From Candidatus Egerieicola pullicola (GTDB lineage: Bacteria > Bacillota > Clostridia > Oscillospirales > Ruminococcaceae): a stretch of 21,592 nt of DNA. Location of the stretch: the NCBI GenBank assembly GCA_018712465.1, contig DVGY01000090.1:1-21592 (forward strand). The letters run 5' to 3'. The notes beneath the pieces were generated by a model. The model was not told the origin of the DNA and ran no database searches. It was given only the letters and a program-made list of their open reading frames with translations. The number at the start of each line of letters is the position of its first letter. Within the stretch, counting starts at the first letter, position 1. This document shows, piece after piece, positions 14,915-21,592 of the stretch. The position numbers and the translations under genes were made by a program.

Positions 14915-15397
14915 TTATTTGTGGTAGGTTTTCCCGGACAGAATGCAGAAGCACCGGTACAGCTGTTCCATCACCATCACCCGGGCCAGCTGATGGGGGA
15001 AGGTCATGGGAGAGATAGACAACCGCAGTTGTCCTTGGCGTTTCAGTTCTTCCCACAGTCCGTAACTGCCTCCAATGAAAAAGGCAAAGCTTCCGCTGCC
15101 TCCTACCCCTTGGTTTTGCAGATACACCGCCAGCTTTTCACTGCTCATTTCCTTACCCTCAATGCAAAGGGGAATCTTCACCGCCCCAGCGGGGCATTTG
15201 GCAAGCAGAGCCTTTCCTTCCTCTTCCAGTCCCTTTTGAATCTGGGCGGGAGAAGGGTCGGACGGCAGCCGGTATTCCGGCACTTCCACCAAGGTGAATT
15301 TGCAAAAGCCGGAAAGCCGCTTTTGGTACTCCGCCACGGCTTCCCGCCAATAGCTTTCCTTGCAGTTGCCTACACAGATCAGCCACACTCGGTACAT
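14915..15397 (-). CDS. rlmH: 23S rRNA (pseudouridine1915-N3)-methyltransferase
   Basis: RlmH is a SPOUT methyltransferase that methylates pseudouridine 1915 in helix 69 of 23S rRNA on the assembled ribosome. At 160 residues it has family length. The start YRVWLICVGNCKESYWREAVAEY, the knot glycines FFIGGSYGL (about 106-114) and the C-terminal signature SPMTFPHQLARVMVMEQLYR...YHK are all typical. ATG 15397 is chosen because GGGAGGA precedes it by six to seven bases and it gives the family start; the open frame extends 18 codons further into the upstream gene. It overlaps the walJ-like gene by 19 bases, so the two are coupled. In B. subtilis the rlmH gene (yydA) also lies near walJ, which supports both names. 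Confidence 0.96.
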   Translation of the reverse strand: MYRVWLICVGNCKESYWREAVAEYQKRLSGFCKFTLVEVPEYRLPSDPSPAQIQKGLEEEGKALLAKCPAGAVKIPLCIEGKEMSSEKLAVYLQNQGVGGSGSFAFFIGGSYGLWEELKRQGQLRLSISPMTFPHQLARVMVMEQLYRCFCILSGKTYHK

Positions 15398-16197
15398 AAC
15401 TGTTCCTCCCTGGCCACAATCCGGCCGCTGTTCATCCGAGGCGCCACCCAAAGGGTAAAGTCTTCCCCTGGGACTGCTCCAGCCTCCAACAAGGCCGTCA
15501 AGGCGTTTTGATAGGCCAGTTCCGGACGGTTGTTTTCCTGGCTCAAATGTCCCAGCACAAACCGCTTGGTGCCGGCTTTGGCCAGCTCTACCAATTCTTT
15601 GGCGCAGTCGGTGTTGGACAAATGTCCCCGGCCCCCTACAATCCGCCGGCGGAGGAAATAGGGATACGGGCTGTGAGCCATCATCTCCGGATCATAGTTG
15701 CTTTCCAACAACACCGTGTGGCAGCCCAGCAGGGCGTCGTGAATCGAAGGGGTGATCTGCCCCAGATCGGTGCAGACCATTACCGTCTGATCCGCCTGCT
15801 CCACCCGGTAACAGCAGCTTTGAGCACTGTCGTGGGGAGTGGAAATGGCGGTAAAGGACTGACTGCCCAAATTCACCGTTTCTCCGGGCTGAATCACCCG
15901 CAGGTCCAAAGAATAATCCAAAATCCCCTTCTGCACCAAAGCATCCAGCGTGCCGGGGGTGCCGTACACCGGCAGGTGGTGGCGCAGGGCAATTTTTTGC
16001 AGGCCGCTGACATGGTCGGAGTGCTCGTGAGTCACCAGCACCGCTTTTGGGGCCTCCAGGGAGATCCCTGCCAACCCCAGTTGAGCGGCATAGTTTCGGA
16101 TGCCGATGCCGCCGTCAATGAGCAGGCCTTCCTGAGGGGTGCCCACAAAGTGGCAGTTGCCCTTGGAGGAGCTGCACAGGGAATAAAGCAGGGACAT
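15379..16197 (-). CDS. Metallo-beta-lactamase fold hydrolase, WalJ/YycJ type
   Basis: A 272-residue soluble protein. The metal-binding motif THEHSDH is at residues 56-62, with the preceding strand LLIDGG (25-30). Later conserved acidic and histidine residues occur at CTDLGQ (about 142-147), LLESNYDPEMM, GGRGHLSN and LGHLSQENN. This layout matches YycJ (WalJ), a 5'-3' exonuclease-like protein of the WalRK locus thought to act in DNA repair or wall and division control. Start MSLLYSLCSSSKGNCH is standard, with GGAAAGGAAG upstream. It precedes and overlaps rlmH. No walRK genes lie beside it in this window; the gene upstream is murA, ending in a terminator. Confidence 0.88.
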   Translation of the reverse strand: MSLLYSLCSSSKGNCHFVGTPQEGLLIDGGIGIRNYAAQLGLAGISLEAPKAVLVTHEHSDHVSGLQKIALRHHLPVYGTPGTLDALVQKGILDYSLDLRVIQPGETVNLGSQSFTAISTPHDSAQSCCYRVEQADQTVMVCTDLGQITPSIHDALLGCHTVLLESNYDPEMMAHSPYPYFLRRRIVGGRGHLSNTDCAKELVELAKAGTKRFVLGHLSQENNRPELAYQNALTALLEAGAVPGEDFTLWVAPRMNSGRIVAREEQLCTECG

Positions 16198-16225
16198 ATT
16201 GGACTTCCTTTCCGGTTTTGTTCTT

Positions 16226-16251
16226 AGAAAAAAGCCCCGATCAACGGGGCT
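16226..16251 (-). terminator. Terminator in front of the walJ-like gene
   Basis: Minus strand AGCCCC (16251-16246) pairs with GGGGCT (16238-16233), then six T. It ends the murA transcript. Confidence 0.8.
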
Positions 16252-16465
16252 AGAATGAATGAAAACAAAGAAGCAGAGAAGAATCGAAAATCCTTCCGGC
16301 TGATTCTTCCATGAGCTTAATCTTCTATAGGAGAAAGCCTTCCTTCTGTGGAAGGTGTGGGTATCAACTGACAGAGGAAAGAAAAAGAACTATCACAAAC
16401 TTTACGCAGCAAAAGCCAAGGCGAGTCAATCGTAACTCACCCGTTCGCTTTTCCACTCCGGCCGG
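16252..16465 (-). other. Structured spacer after murA
   Basis: This 214-base stretch has no convincing gene. On the minus strand, right after the murA stop, GGTGAGT/ACTCGCC (seven pairs) nests inside AAAAGC/GCTTTT (16452-16447 with 16416-16411). Further on are CCTTCC/GGAAGG and GAAGAATC/GATTCTTC hairpins, then the terminator at 16226-16251. No good promoter for the walJ-like operon was found here. Confidence 0.4.
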
Positions 16466-17752
16466 TCAGTTCGCCTGCCGCAGCGCCGCCGGGTCAGGCA
16501 TGACGATCTTCTTCATATCGCCGCCCAAGCCCCGGATCTTTTCCACAATCTCTTCGTAACCCCGTTCGATGTGGTAAATGTCCTCAATCTCGGTGACGCC
16601 GTCACAGGTCAACGCGGCAATCACCATGGCAGCCCCGGCACGCAGGTCGGTGGCCCGCACGGGAGCAGCGGTAAAGTGGTCGATGCCCTCGATGATAGCA
16701 ACCCGGCCTTCCACCGCAATATCTGCACCCATCCGGCGCAGCTCGTCTACGTATTTAAACCGGTTCTCCCATACCCCTTCGGTAACCAGACTGGTGCCCT
16801 TAGCAAGGCAGAGCAGAGTGACGATCTGGGGCTGCATATCGGTGGGGAAGCCGGGATGGGGACGGGTCTTGATGTTGGTCTTTTGCAGAGGACCTACGTA
16901 CCGCACCCGTACGGCGTCGTCAAATTCAGTCACCTCTGCCCCAATCTTTTGGAGCTTGGCAGTGATGCTTTCCAAATGCTTGGGGATCACGTTCTGCACC
17001 AGCACGTCTCCCTTGGTGGCCACAGCCGCCACCATATAGGTCCCAGCCTCAATCTGGTCGGGAATAATGGAGTATTCCGTTCCAAACAGGTGGTCTACTC
17101 CCCGGATTTTAATGACATCGGTTCCCGCCCCCATGATGTTGGCGCCCATGGAGTTGAGGAAGTTGGCCAAATCCACAATGTGGGGTTCCTTGGCGGCATT
17201 TTCAATGATGGTCATACCTTTGGCCTTCACTGCCGCCAGCATGACGTTGATGGTGGCGCCTACCGTTACCACGTCGAAGTACACCCGAGCGCCGGTGAGC
17301 TGATCTGCCCGGACGTCGATCATACCGTACTCCAGGCTGTAGTCCGCTCCCAGGCTCTGGAAGCCCTTCAGGTGCTGGTCAATGGGCCGCACCCCGAAGT
17401 TACATCCTCCGGGTAGGCTGACCTTGGCCCGATGGAACCGGCCCAGCAACGCTCCCAGAAAGTAATAGGAAGCCCGCATATGTTTGGCCAACTCATAAGG
17501 CACTTCCGGCACGGCAATATTGGCGGTATCAATCTCCACGGTGGTGCGGTTCAGGTACTTCACCTGGCCTCCCATCTCCCGGAGAATCTCTAAAATAATC
17601 CCCACATCGCTGATGTTGGGCACGTTTTCAATAACACAAGGCCCTTCGGCCAAAATAGTAGCAGGCAGAATGCCCACAGCGGCATTTTTTGCTCCGCTGA
17701 TGGTAACCTTGCCCTGAAGGGGGTGGCCCCCACGAATCACATACTTCTCCAA
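16466..17752 (-). CDS. murA: UDP-N-acetylglucosamine 1-carboxyvinyltransferase
   Basis: MurA transfers enolpyruvate from PEP to UDP-GlcNAc, the first committed step of peptidoglycan synthesis, in the cytoplasm. At 428 residues it has family length. The KN pair of SGAKNAAVGILPA is at residues 22-23. The catalytic, fosfomycin-targeted cysteine is Cys117 in SLPGGCNFGVRPIDQHLKG. MRASYYFLGALLGRF and the late ITEIEDIYHIERGYE-like end are typical. The start is TTG at 17752-17750 with GGGGAGA upstream, because LEKYVIRGG aligns with the family start; the frame extends 20 codons further upstream without family similarity. The long leader (17753-17987) holds a promoter, a terminator-like hairpin and a second -10 box, so expression may be attenuated. 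A paralog elsewhere in the genome (MurA1/MurA2) is common in Firmicutes. Confidence 0.95.
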   Translation of the reverse strand: MEKYVIRGGHPLQGKVTISGAKNAAVGILPATILAEGPCVIENVPNISDVGIILEILREMGGQVKYLNRTTVEIDTANIAVPEVPYELAKHMRASYYFLGALLGRFHRAKVSLPGGCNFGVRPIDQHLKGFQSLGADYSLEYGMIDVRADQLTGARVYFDVVTVGATINVMLAAVKAKGMTIIENAAKEPHIVDLANFLNSMGANIMGAGTDVIKIRGVDHLFGTEYSIIPDQIEAGTYMVAAVATKGDVLVQNVIPKHLESITAKLQKIGAEVTEFDDAVRVRYVGPLQKTNIKTRPHPGFPTDMQPQIVTLLCLAKGTSLVTEGVWENRFKYVDELRRMGADIAVEGRVAIIEGIDHFTAAPVRATDLRAGAAMVIAALTCDGVTEIEDIYHIERGYEEIVEKIRGLGGDMKKIVMPDPAALRQAN

Positions 17753-17876
17753 ACGGAATCTCCCCTTTTCTGCACAAAGGAAACGGACGTTTGATGGCGG
17801 TGCGCCCAGCACACCTAATGTATCAACAATGGCGAAACGGAAAGCCGTCCCGCCCGGAAATTTCTTTATCTTAAGT

Positions 17877-17882
17877 AGTATA
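17877..17882 (-). promoter_or_regulatory. Extended -10 element before murA
   Basis: Minus strand TG-T-TATACT, with no good -35 at the right distance because that position falls in the hairpin arm. It is followed by ACTTAAGATAAA, the same 12 bases that follow the corC-like promoter -10. Confidence 0.4.
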
Positions 17883-17895
17883 ACACATCTGTGCC

Positions 17896-17950
17896 AAAAA
17901 GGAAAGAGTTGCCAACCCGAAATTCAATTTTCTCAGTTCGGACTCTTTCC
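17896..17950 (-). terminator. Terminator-like hairpin in the murA leader
   Basis: Minus strand GGAAAGAGT (17950-17942) pairs perfectly with ACTCTTTCC (17909-17901), followed by TTTTT. Inside the loop CCGAA and TTCGG can form a second stem. It begins at about the predicted start point of the promoter at 17959-17987. Confidence 0.65.
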
Positions 17951-17958
17951 TTACCGAA

Positions 17959-17987
17959 ACCATACATCATTTTTGTCCTTTTGTCAA
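17959..17987 (-). promoter_or_regulatory. Promoter upstream of the murA leader hairpin
   Basis: Minus strand TTGACA (17987-17982), 17-base spacer, TATGGT (17964-17959). A start near 17952 would give a transcript of about 57 bases if it stops at the hairpin. Confidence 0.5.
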
Positions 17988-18092
17988 GAAATTGGGAGCG
18001 TTTCTGACGGAATACATCAAAAGGGGAGGCTCCGGGGGAAAAAGTTGGGGGATTTTATAAAGAGCGTTTCTCCGGCTGCCTGGTTTTGCCTG

Positions 18093-18131
18093 AAAAAGAA
18101 AAAGGCCGAAGCCAAATCTGACCTCGACCTT
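18093..18131 (-). terminator. Terminator of the dnaK-dnaJ transcript
   Basis: Minus strand AAGGTCGAGG (18131-18122) pairs with CTTCGGCCTT (18111-18102), ten positions with two GU pairs, followed by TTTCTTTTTC. It lies 130 bases after the dnaJ stop. Confidence 0.7.
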
Positions 18132-18260
18132 AGTATCCGACAGCAAACCGGTTCGATTCCCGTGGATTATTTCCAACAAACCAAACCATCGCTTTCCGTT
18201 GTTCCAAGCAGGAGTTCACCCGATTTTCGCTCTTGGCCGCAAAGGGTGGACTCAGGAACG

Positions 18261-19427
18261 TTAGTTACCTGACGTTCCAAACCGCTTCTTCAATTTATCA
18301 AAGAAACTTTTTTGCTTGGCGTAATTTTTTTCATTGAGGGTGTTTTCAAACTCCCGCAGTTTCGCCAAACTTTCGCCACGGACGTTTTTGGGCACCTCCA
18401 CTACAATGTGGACGTACTGGTCTCCCCGGCCCCGGCCGTTTAAGGCGGTGACTCCCCGGCCCCGGAGCCGGAACACGGTGCCGGGCTGGGTGCCGGCAGG
18501 CATGGTGTACTTCACTTCCCCGTCGATGGTGGGCACCTTCAATTCGCACCCAGCCACCGCCTGGTAAAAGCTCACCGGGAAGTCGCAGTGGATGTCATAA
18601 CCGTCCCGCTCAAACACCGGGTCGGGCCGCACCGTCACTGCAACACCCAGATCCCCGGCAGGGCCGCCGTTGGTACCGGCATTTCCCTGACCCCGGACTG
18701 CCAGAGTCTGGCCGTCGTCGATGCCGGCAGGAACGTTGACTTGAATGGTCTTACGGACATTTTCCCGTCCGGTGCCGCCGCACTTTTGACAGGGGTCATT
18801 TATGATCCGTCCCTTGCCGCCGCACTTAGGACAGGGGCGGGACGTGCTCATACTGCCCAGCGGGGTACGCTGAACGTACTGTACCTGGCCGGTACCGTGG
18901 CAGTCGGGACAGGTTTGGGGACTTTTTCCCGCCGCGCAGCCGCTGCCATGGCAGACAGAGCAGTTTTCCTGCCGGTTGATGGTAACGGTTTTGGTGCAGC
19001 CGTGGCAGGCTTCCATAAAGTCCAGTACAATGCTGGTCCGGATGTCGCTGCCTCGGCGGGGTGCGTTGGGGTTAGCCCGGCGGGCACTTCCTCCAAAGCC
19101 GCCTCCGAAGCCTCCGCCGAAGAAGCTGTCGAAAATGTCCCCCAAATCGGAGAATCCGCCGAAACCGCCTGCGCCACCGGCGCCGGCCCCGTAGTTGGGG
19201 TCCACCCCGGCGTGGCCGAACTGGTCATACTTGGCTCGTTTCTGCTCGTCGCTGAGCACCTCGTAGGCTTCATTCGCTTCTTTAAATTTTGCTTCGGCTT
19301 CTTTGTCCCCGGGGTGCAGGTCGGGGTGGTACTGTTTGGCCAGCTTGTGGTAGGCTTTTTTGATTTCGTCTTGGCTGGCGCCTTTTTGTACCCCCAGCAC
19401 CTCGTAATAATCTCTCTTATCCGCCAC
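18261..19427 (-). CDS. dnaJ: Chaperone protein DnaJ (Hsp40)
   Basis: DnaJ delivers unfolded proteins to DnaK and stimulates its ATPase. At 388 residues, a full type I protein. The J domain is at 1-70 with HPD at 34-36, followed by a Gly/Phe-rich linker (about 77-125). The zinc-binding region has all four repeats: CSVCHGSG, CPDCHGTG, CPKCGGKG and CQKCGGTG (about 155-225). C-terminal substrate-binding domains follow. The start is GTG 19427-19425 with GAGGGGGA six bases upstream, giving MADKRDYYEVLGV, the family start. It follows dnaK by 281 bases, unusually far for this pair, and that gap is rich in hairpins. It probably shares the dnaK transcript; no clear promoter of its own was seen. Confidence 0.97.
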   Translation of the reverse strand: MADKRDYYEVLGVQKGASQDEIKKAYHKLAKQYHPDLHPGDKEAEAKFKEANEAYEVLSDEQKRAKYDQFGHAGVDPNYGAGAGGAGGFGGFSDLGDIFDSFFGGGFGGGFGGSARRANPNAPRRGSDIRTSIVLDFMEACHGCTKTVTINRQENCSVCHGSGCAAGKSPQTCPDCHGTGQVQYVQRTPLGSMSTSRPCPKCGGKGRIINDPCQKCGGTGRENVRKTIQVNVPAGIDDGQTLAVRGQGNAGTNGGPAGDLGVAVTVRPDPVFERDGYDIHCDFPVSFYQAVAGCELKVPTIDGEVKYTMPAGTQPGTVFRLRGRGVTALNGRGRGDQYVHIVVEVPKNVRGESLAKLREFENTLNEKNYAKQKSFFDKLKKRFGTSGN

Positions 19428-19708
19428 GGTTGTTCCCCCTCAAACGGGACAGATTCCAGACTCAGACCCAGTGAGAAGCCCGGGCCGGGTCTGGAATGCC
19501 ATCCGCTGATTGTTTTTTCTCTTGTGTGGTTGTTGCAACGGTTGCTACGGCGCCAAAGCGCCGAAAGAAACCTTCGCCCAACAACAATCCTCAGAATCGA
19601 TTTCCCCTGGTTTTCGCCGTTAGGCGAAATGACCGGCCGGACAGAAAAGTACGGGACTTTTCGTGGTCAGGTCAAAGGGGGAATCTTAAACATCGGCGAA
19701 GCCGTTGT
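19428..19708 (-). other. Hairpin-rich dnaK-dnaJ intergenic region
   Basis: Minus strand, in order after dnaK: CGGCTTCGCCG; AAAAGT/ACTTTT with loop CCCGT-like bases; TTTCGCC-TAAC-GGCGAAA (perfect seven-pair stem); CGGCGC-TTTG-GCGCCG (perfect six-pair stem), itself enclosed by GTTGTTG/CAACAAC; and near dnaJ, ATTCCAGAC/GTCTGGAAT (nine pairs) with a competing GACCC/GGGTC pairing inside. No open frame with a ribosome site is evident, no CIRCE inverted repeat (TTAGCACTC type) is present, and no good T run follows dnaK. It may be an untranslated region that separates or stabilises the dnaK and dnaJ messages, or a mobile hairpin element. Confidence 0.5.
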
Positions 19709-21574
19709 TTATTTGACTTCGGTGAAGTCGGCGTCTACATAGCCGTCATCGCCGCCGTTATTGTTGTTATTGTTGTTCTGACCGCCGGGATTGCCGCCCA
19801 TGTTGGGACCAGCCTGGCCCTGCGCTGCCTGCTGCTGTGCCGCAGCCTGCTGATACATCTTCTCGCTGATGGCGTAGAAAGCCTTTTGCAGTTCTTCCTG
19901 CTTTGCCTTGATGTCGTCGATGTTGTTGCCCTTCAGCGCTTCCTTCAAAGCGTCAATCTTGGGCTGGACGGTGTCCTTATCCGCCTGGGTGATCTTATCC
20001 CCAGCATCGCTCATGGCTTTTTCGCACTGGAAAATCAACTGGTCGGCGCCGTTGCGGGTATCTACCTCTTCCTTGCGCTTCTTATCTTCCGCTGCATAAG
20101 CTTCTGCTTCCTTCACCGCTTTGTCGATTTCTTCCTTGGACATATTGGTGGAGGAGGTGATGGTGATCTGCTGTTCCTTGCCGGTGCCCAAATCCTTAGC
20201 GGACACGTGGACAATGCCATTGGCGTCGATGTCGAAGGTTACTTCGATCTGGGGTACGCCACGGGGTGCAGGAGCAATGCCGTCCAGGTGGAACATACCC
20301 AGGCTCTTGTTGTCCTTAGCAAATTCCCGTTCACCCTGGAGGATGTGGATTTCCACACTGGTCTGGCCGTCGGCAGCGGTGGAGTAGATCTGGCTCTTCT
20401 TAGTAGGAATGGTGGTGTTCCGTTCGATCATCTTGGTGCAGACGCCGCCCAGAGTTTCAATGCCCAAGCTCAGGGGAGTAACGTCCAGCAGCAGCAGGCC
20501 CTTGACCTCGCCGCCCAGCACGCCGCCCTGAATGGCAGCGCCGATGGCAACGCATTCGTCGGGGTTGATGCCCTTAAAGCCTTCCTTGCCCATGATGTTC
20601 TTTACAGCGTCCTGAACAGCGGGAATCCGGGAAGAACCGCCTACCAGCAGAATCTTGTTCAGATCGGAGGGGCTCAGACCGGAGTCGCTGAGAGCCTGAC
20701 GTACCGGGCCCATGGTCTTTTCCACCAGGTCGGCAGTGAGCTCATTGAACTTGGCCCGGGTAAGGGTCATGTCCAGGTGCTTGGGGCCGTTGGCGTCGGC
20801 AGTGATGAAGGGCAGGTTGATCTGGCTGGAGGTGACGTTGGAAAGTTCGATCTTAGCCTTTTCCGCCGCTTCCTTCAACCGCTGCATAGCCATCTTATCG
20901 CCGGACAGGTCTACGCCCTGTTCTGCCTTAAAGGAGGAAACCATCCAGTCAATGATCCGCTGGTCAAAGTCGTCGCCGCCCAGCTTGTTGTTGCCGGCGG
21001 TAGCCAGCACTTCCTGCACGCCGTCGCCCATTTCGATGATGGACACATCGAAGGTGCCGCCGCCCAGGTCGTAGACCATGATCTTCTGTTCCTGTTCCTT
21101 ATCCACACCGTAAGCCAAAGCAGCTGCGGTGGGTTCGTTGATGATCCGCTTTACGTCCAAACCAGCGATTTTACCGGCGTCCTTGGTAGCCTGACGCTGG
21201 CTGTCGGTGAAGTAAGCAGGGACGGTAATCACCGCTTCGGTGACGGTTTCGCCCAGATAGGCTTCTGCATCGGTTTTCAGCTTTTGCAGGATCATGGCGC
21301 TGATCTCTTGGGGAGAATAGGCCTTGCCGTCGATGGTGACCCGGTAATCGCTGCCCATGTGACGCTTGATGGAGGAGATGGTGCGATCATGGTTGGTGAC
21401 AGCCTGACGCTTTGCCACCTGGCCGACCATCCGCTCGCCGTTTTTGCCGAACGCCACCACAGAAGGAGTGGTACGAGCGCCTTCGCTGTTGGGGATTACC
21501 ACCGGTTCGCCGCCTTCCATCACAGCGACACAAGAGTTTGTGGTACCTAAGTCAATTCCGATAATCTTTCCCAT
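19709..21574 (-). CDS. dnaK: Molecular chaperone DnaK (Hsp70)
   Basis: DnaK is the ATP-driven Hsp70 chaperone of the cytoplasm. At 621 residues it is complete: the ATPase domain opens with IGIDLGTTNSCVAV (5-18), followed by NEPTAAALAYG (about 146-156), DLGGGTFDVSI (169-179) and VGGSSRIPAVQ (about 310). The substrate-binding domain contains LLLLDVTPLSLGIETLGG and the lid a charged helical region. The end is DADFTEVK after a Gln/Gly/Asn-rich linker with seven Asn in a row; the last residues differ from the EEVD-type end but suit Firmicutes forms. The start is ATG 21574 with GGAGGTAGTATATT before it. The promoter, and any hrcA-grpE genes upstream, are beyond the window edge. Confidence 0.98.
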   Translation of the reverse strand: MGKIIGIDLGTTNSCVAVMEGGEPVVIPNSEGARTTPSVVAFGKNGERMVGQVAKRQAVTNHDRTISSIKRHMGSDYRVTIDGKAYSPQEISAMILQKLKTDAEAYLGETVTEAVITVPAYFTDSQRQATKDAGKIAGLDVKRIINEPTAAALAYGVDKEQEQKIMVYDLGGGTFDVSIIEMGDGVQEVLATAGNNKLGGDDFDQRIIDWMVSSFKAEQGVDLSGDKMAMQRLKEAAEKAKIELSNVTSSQINLPFITADANGPKHLDMTLTRAKFNELTADLVEKTMGPVRQALSDSGLSPSDLNKILLVGGSSRIPAVQDAVKNIMGKEGFKGINPDECVAIGAAIQGGVLGGEVKGLLLLDVTPLSLGIETLGGVCTKMIERNTTIPTKKSQIYSTAADGQTSVEIHILQGEREFAKDNKSLGMFHLDGIAPAPRGVPQIEVTFDIDANGIVHVSAKDLGTGKEQQITITSSTNMSKEEIDKAVKEAEAYAAEDKKRKEEVDTRNGADQLIFQCEKAMSDAGDKITQADKDTVQPKIDALKEALKGNNIDDIKAKQEELQKAFYAISEKMYQQAAAQQQAAQGQAGPNMGGNPGGQNNNNNNNGGDDGYVDADFTEVK

Positions 21575-21592
21575 AATATACTACCTCCAAAA

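Larger units (their letters stand above)
17753..18260 (-). other. Gap between dnaJ and murA: dnaJ terminator, murA promoter and leader
   Basis: There is no coding region I can support in these 508 bases; the open frames present have no ribosome site or recognisable protein. In transcription order it holds 129 bases of plain spacer after dnaJ, the dnaJ terminator (18093-18131), a promoter (17959-17987), a terminator-like hairpin (17896-17950), an extended -10 TGTTATACT (17877-17882 core), and the murA leader. Confidence 0.55.

Noticed and set aside
18148..18166. tRNA-like GGTTCGATTCCCG on the plus strand
   Set aside because: The T-arm stem has a mismatch and no matching acceptor stem, D-arm or anticodon arm is present upstream.
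17967..18179. 70-codon minus-strand frame between dnaJ and murA
   Set aside because: It runs through the dnaJ terminator and murA promoter, has no ribosome site and no recognisable protein.
19496..21550. Long plus-strand open frame (684 codons) opposite dnaK
   Set aside because: It mirrors dnaK in the antisense direction, has no ribosome site or recognisable domains, and arises from the codon bias of dnaK.
1..21592. CRISPR arrays, insertion sequences, prophage or toxin-antitoxin pairs
   Set aside because: No repeat-spacer pattern, transposase, integrase or toxin-antitoxin signature was seen on either strand.

Overview
The window looks like chromosomal DNA of a low- to mid-GC Gram-positive anaerobe of the Clostridia, probably an Oscillospirales/Ruminococcaceae-type gut bacterium. 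The reasons are sigma-A style promoters (TTGACA-17-TATAAT variants), strong AGGAGG ribosome sites, many rho-independent terminators, RecD2 without RecBC, the MreB/Mbl and WalJ/RlmH gene types, and secreted or membrane proteins of families common in Clostridia (DUF4367-like). No phage, IS element, CRISPR array, tRNA or rRNA gene was recognised. Family assignments come from motif recognition by eye, not database searches.

Left part (1-7.7 kb) is the less ordinary section. A secreted protein gene runs off the left edge; it has an in-frame TGA just after its best start. Next comes a short fragment copying the 3' end of ispD with its terminator. Two tandem paralogous membrane-anchored proteins (B then A, minus strand) follow, and a third paralog (C) lies at 6.5-7.7 kb on the plus strand. 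Between them are a SugE/Gdx-type SMR exporter with a two-hairpin leader and terminator that looks like a guanidine-responsive (guanidine-IV/mepA type) riboswitch, ispD (isoprenoid synthesis) and a CorC/HlyC-type membrane protein with an unusual Lys/Glu-rich tail.

Middle part (7.7-12.8 kb) is housekeeping: gltX (plus) converging on an mreB/mbl-type actin homolog and the recD2 helicase (both minus).

Right part (12.9-21.6 kb) is all on the minus strand. Read in the direction of transcription it is dnaK, dnaJ (with a 280-base structured gap between them), murA (with a promoter-plus-terminator leader), then the overlapping walJ-like / rlmH pair followed closely by a LysR regulator, then an NmrA-like NAD(P)-binding protein. 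dnaK starts 18 bases from the window edge, so any hrcA-grpE genes and CIRCE operator would lie outside.

Most of the window is ordinary core genome. The items most worth following are the SMR leader RNA, the three-member two-module paralog family with the ispD tail copy beside it, the interrupted gene at the left edge, and the structured non-coding stretches in front of murA and dnaJ.
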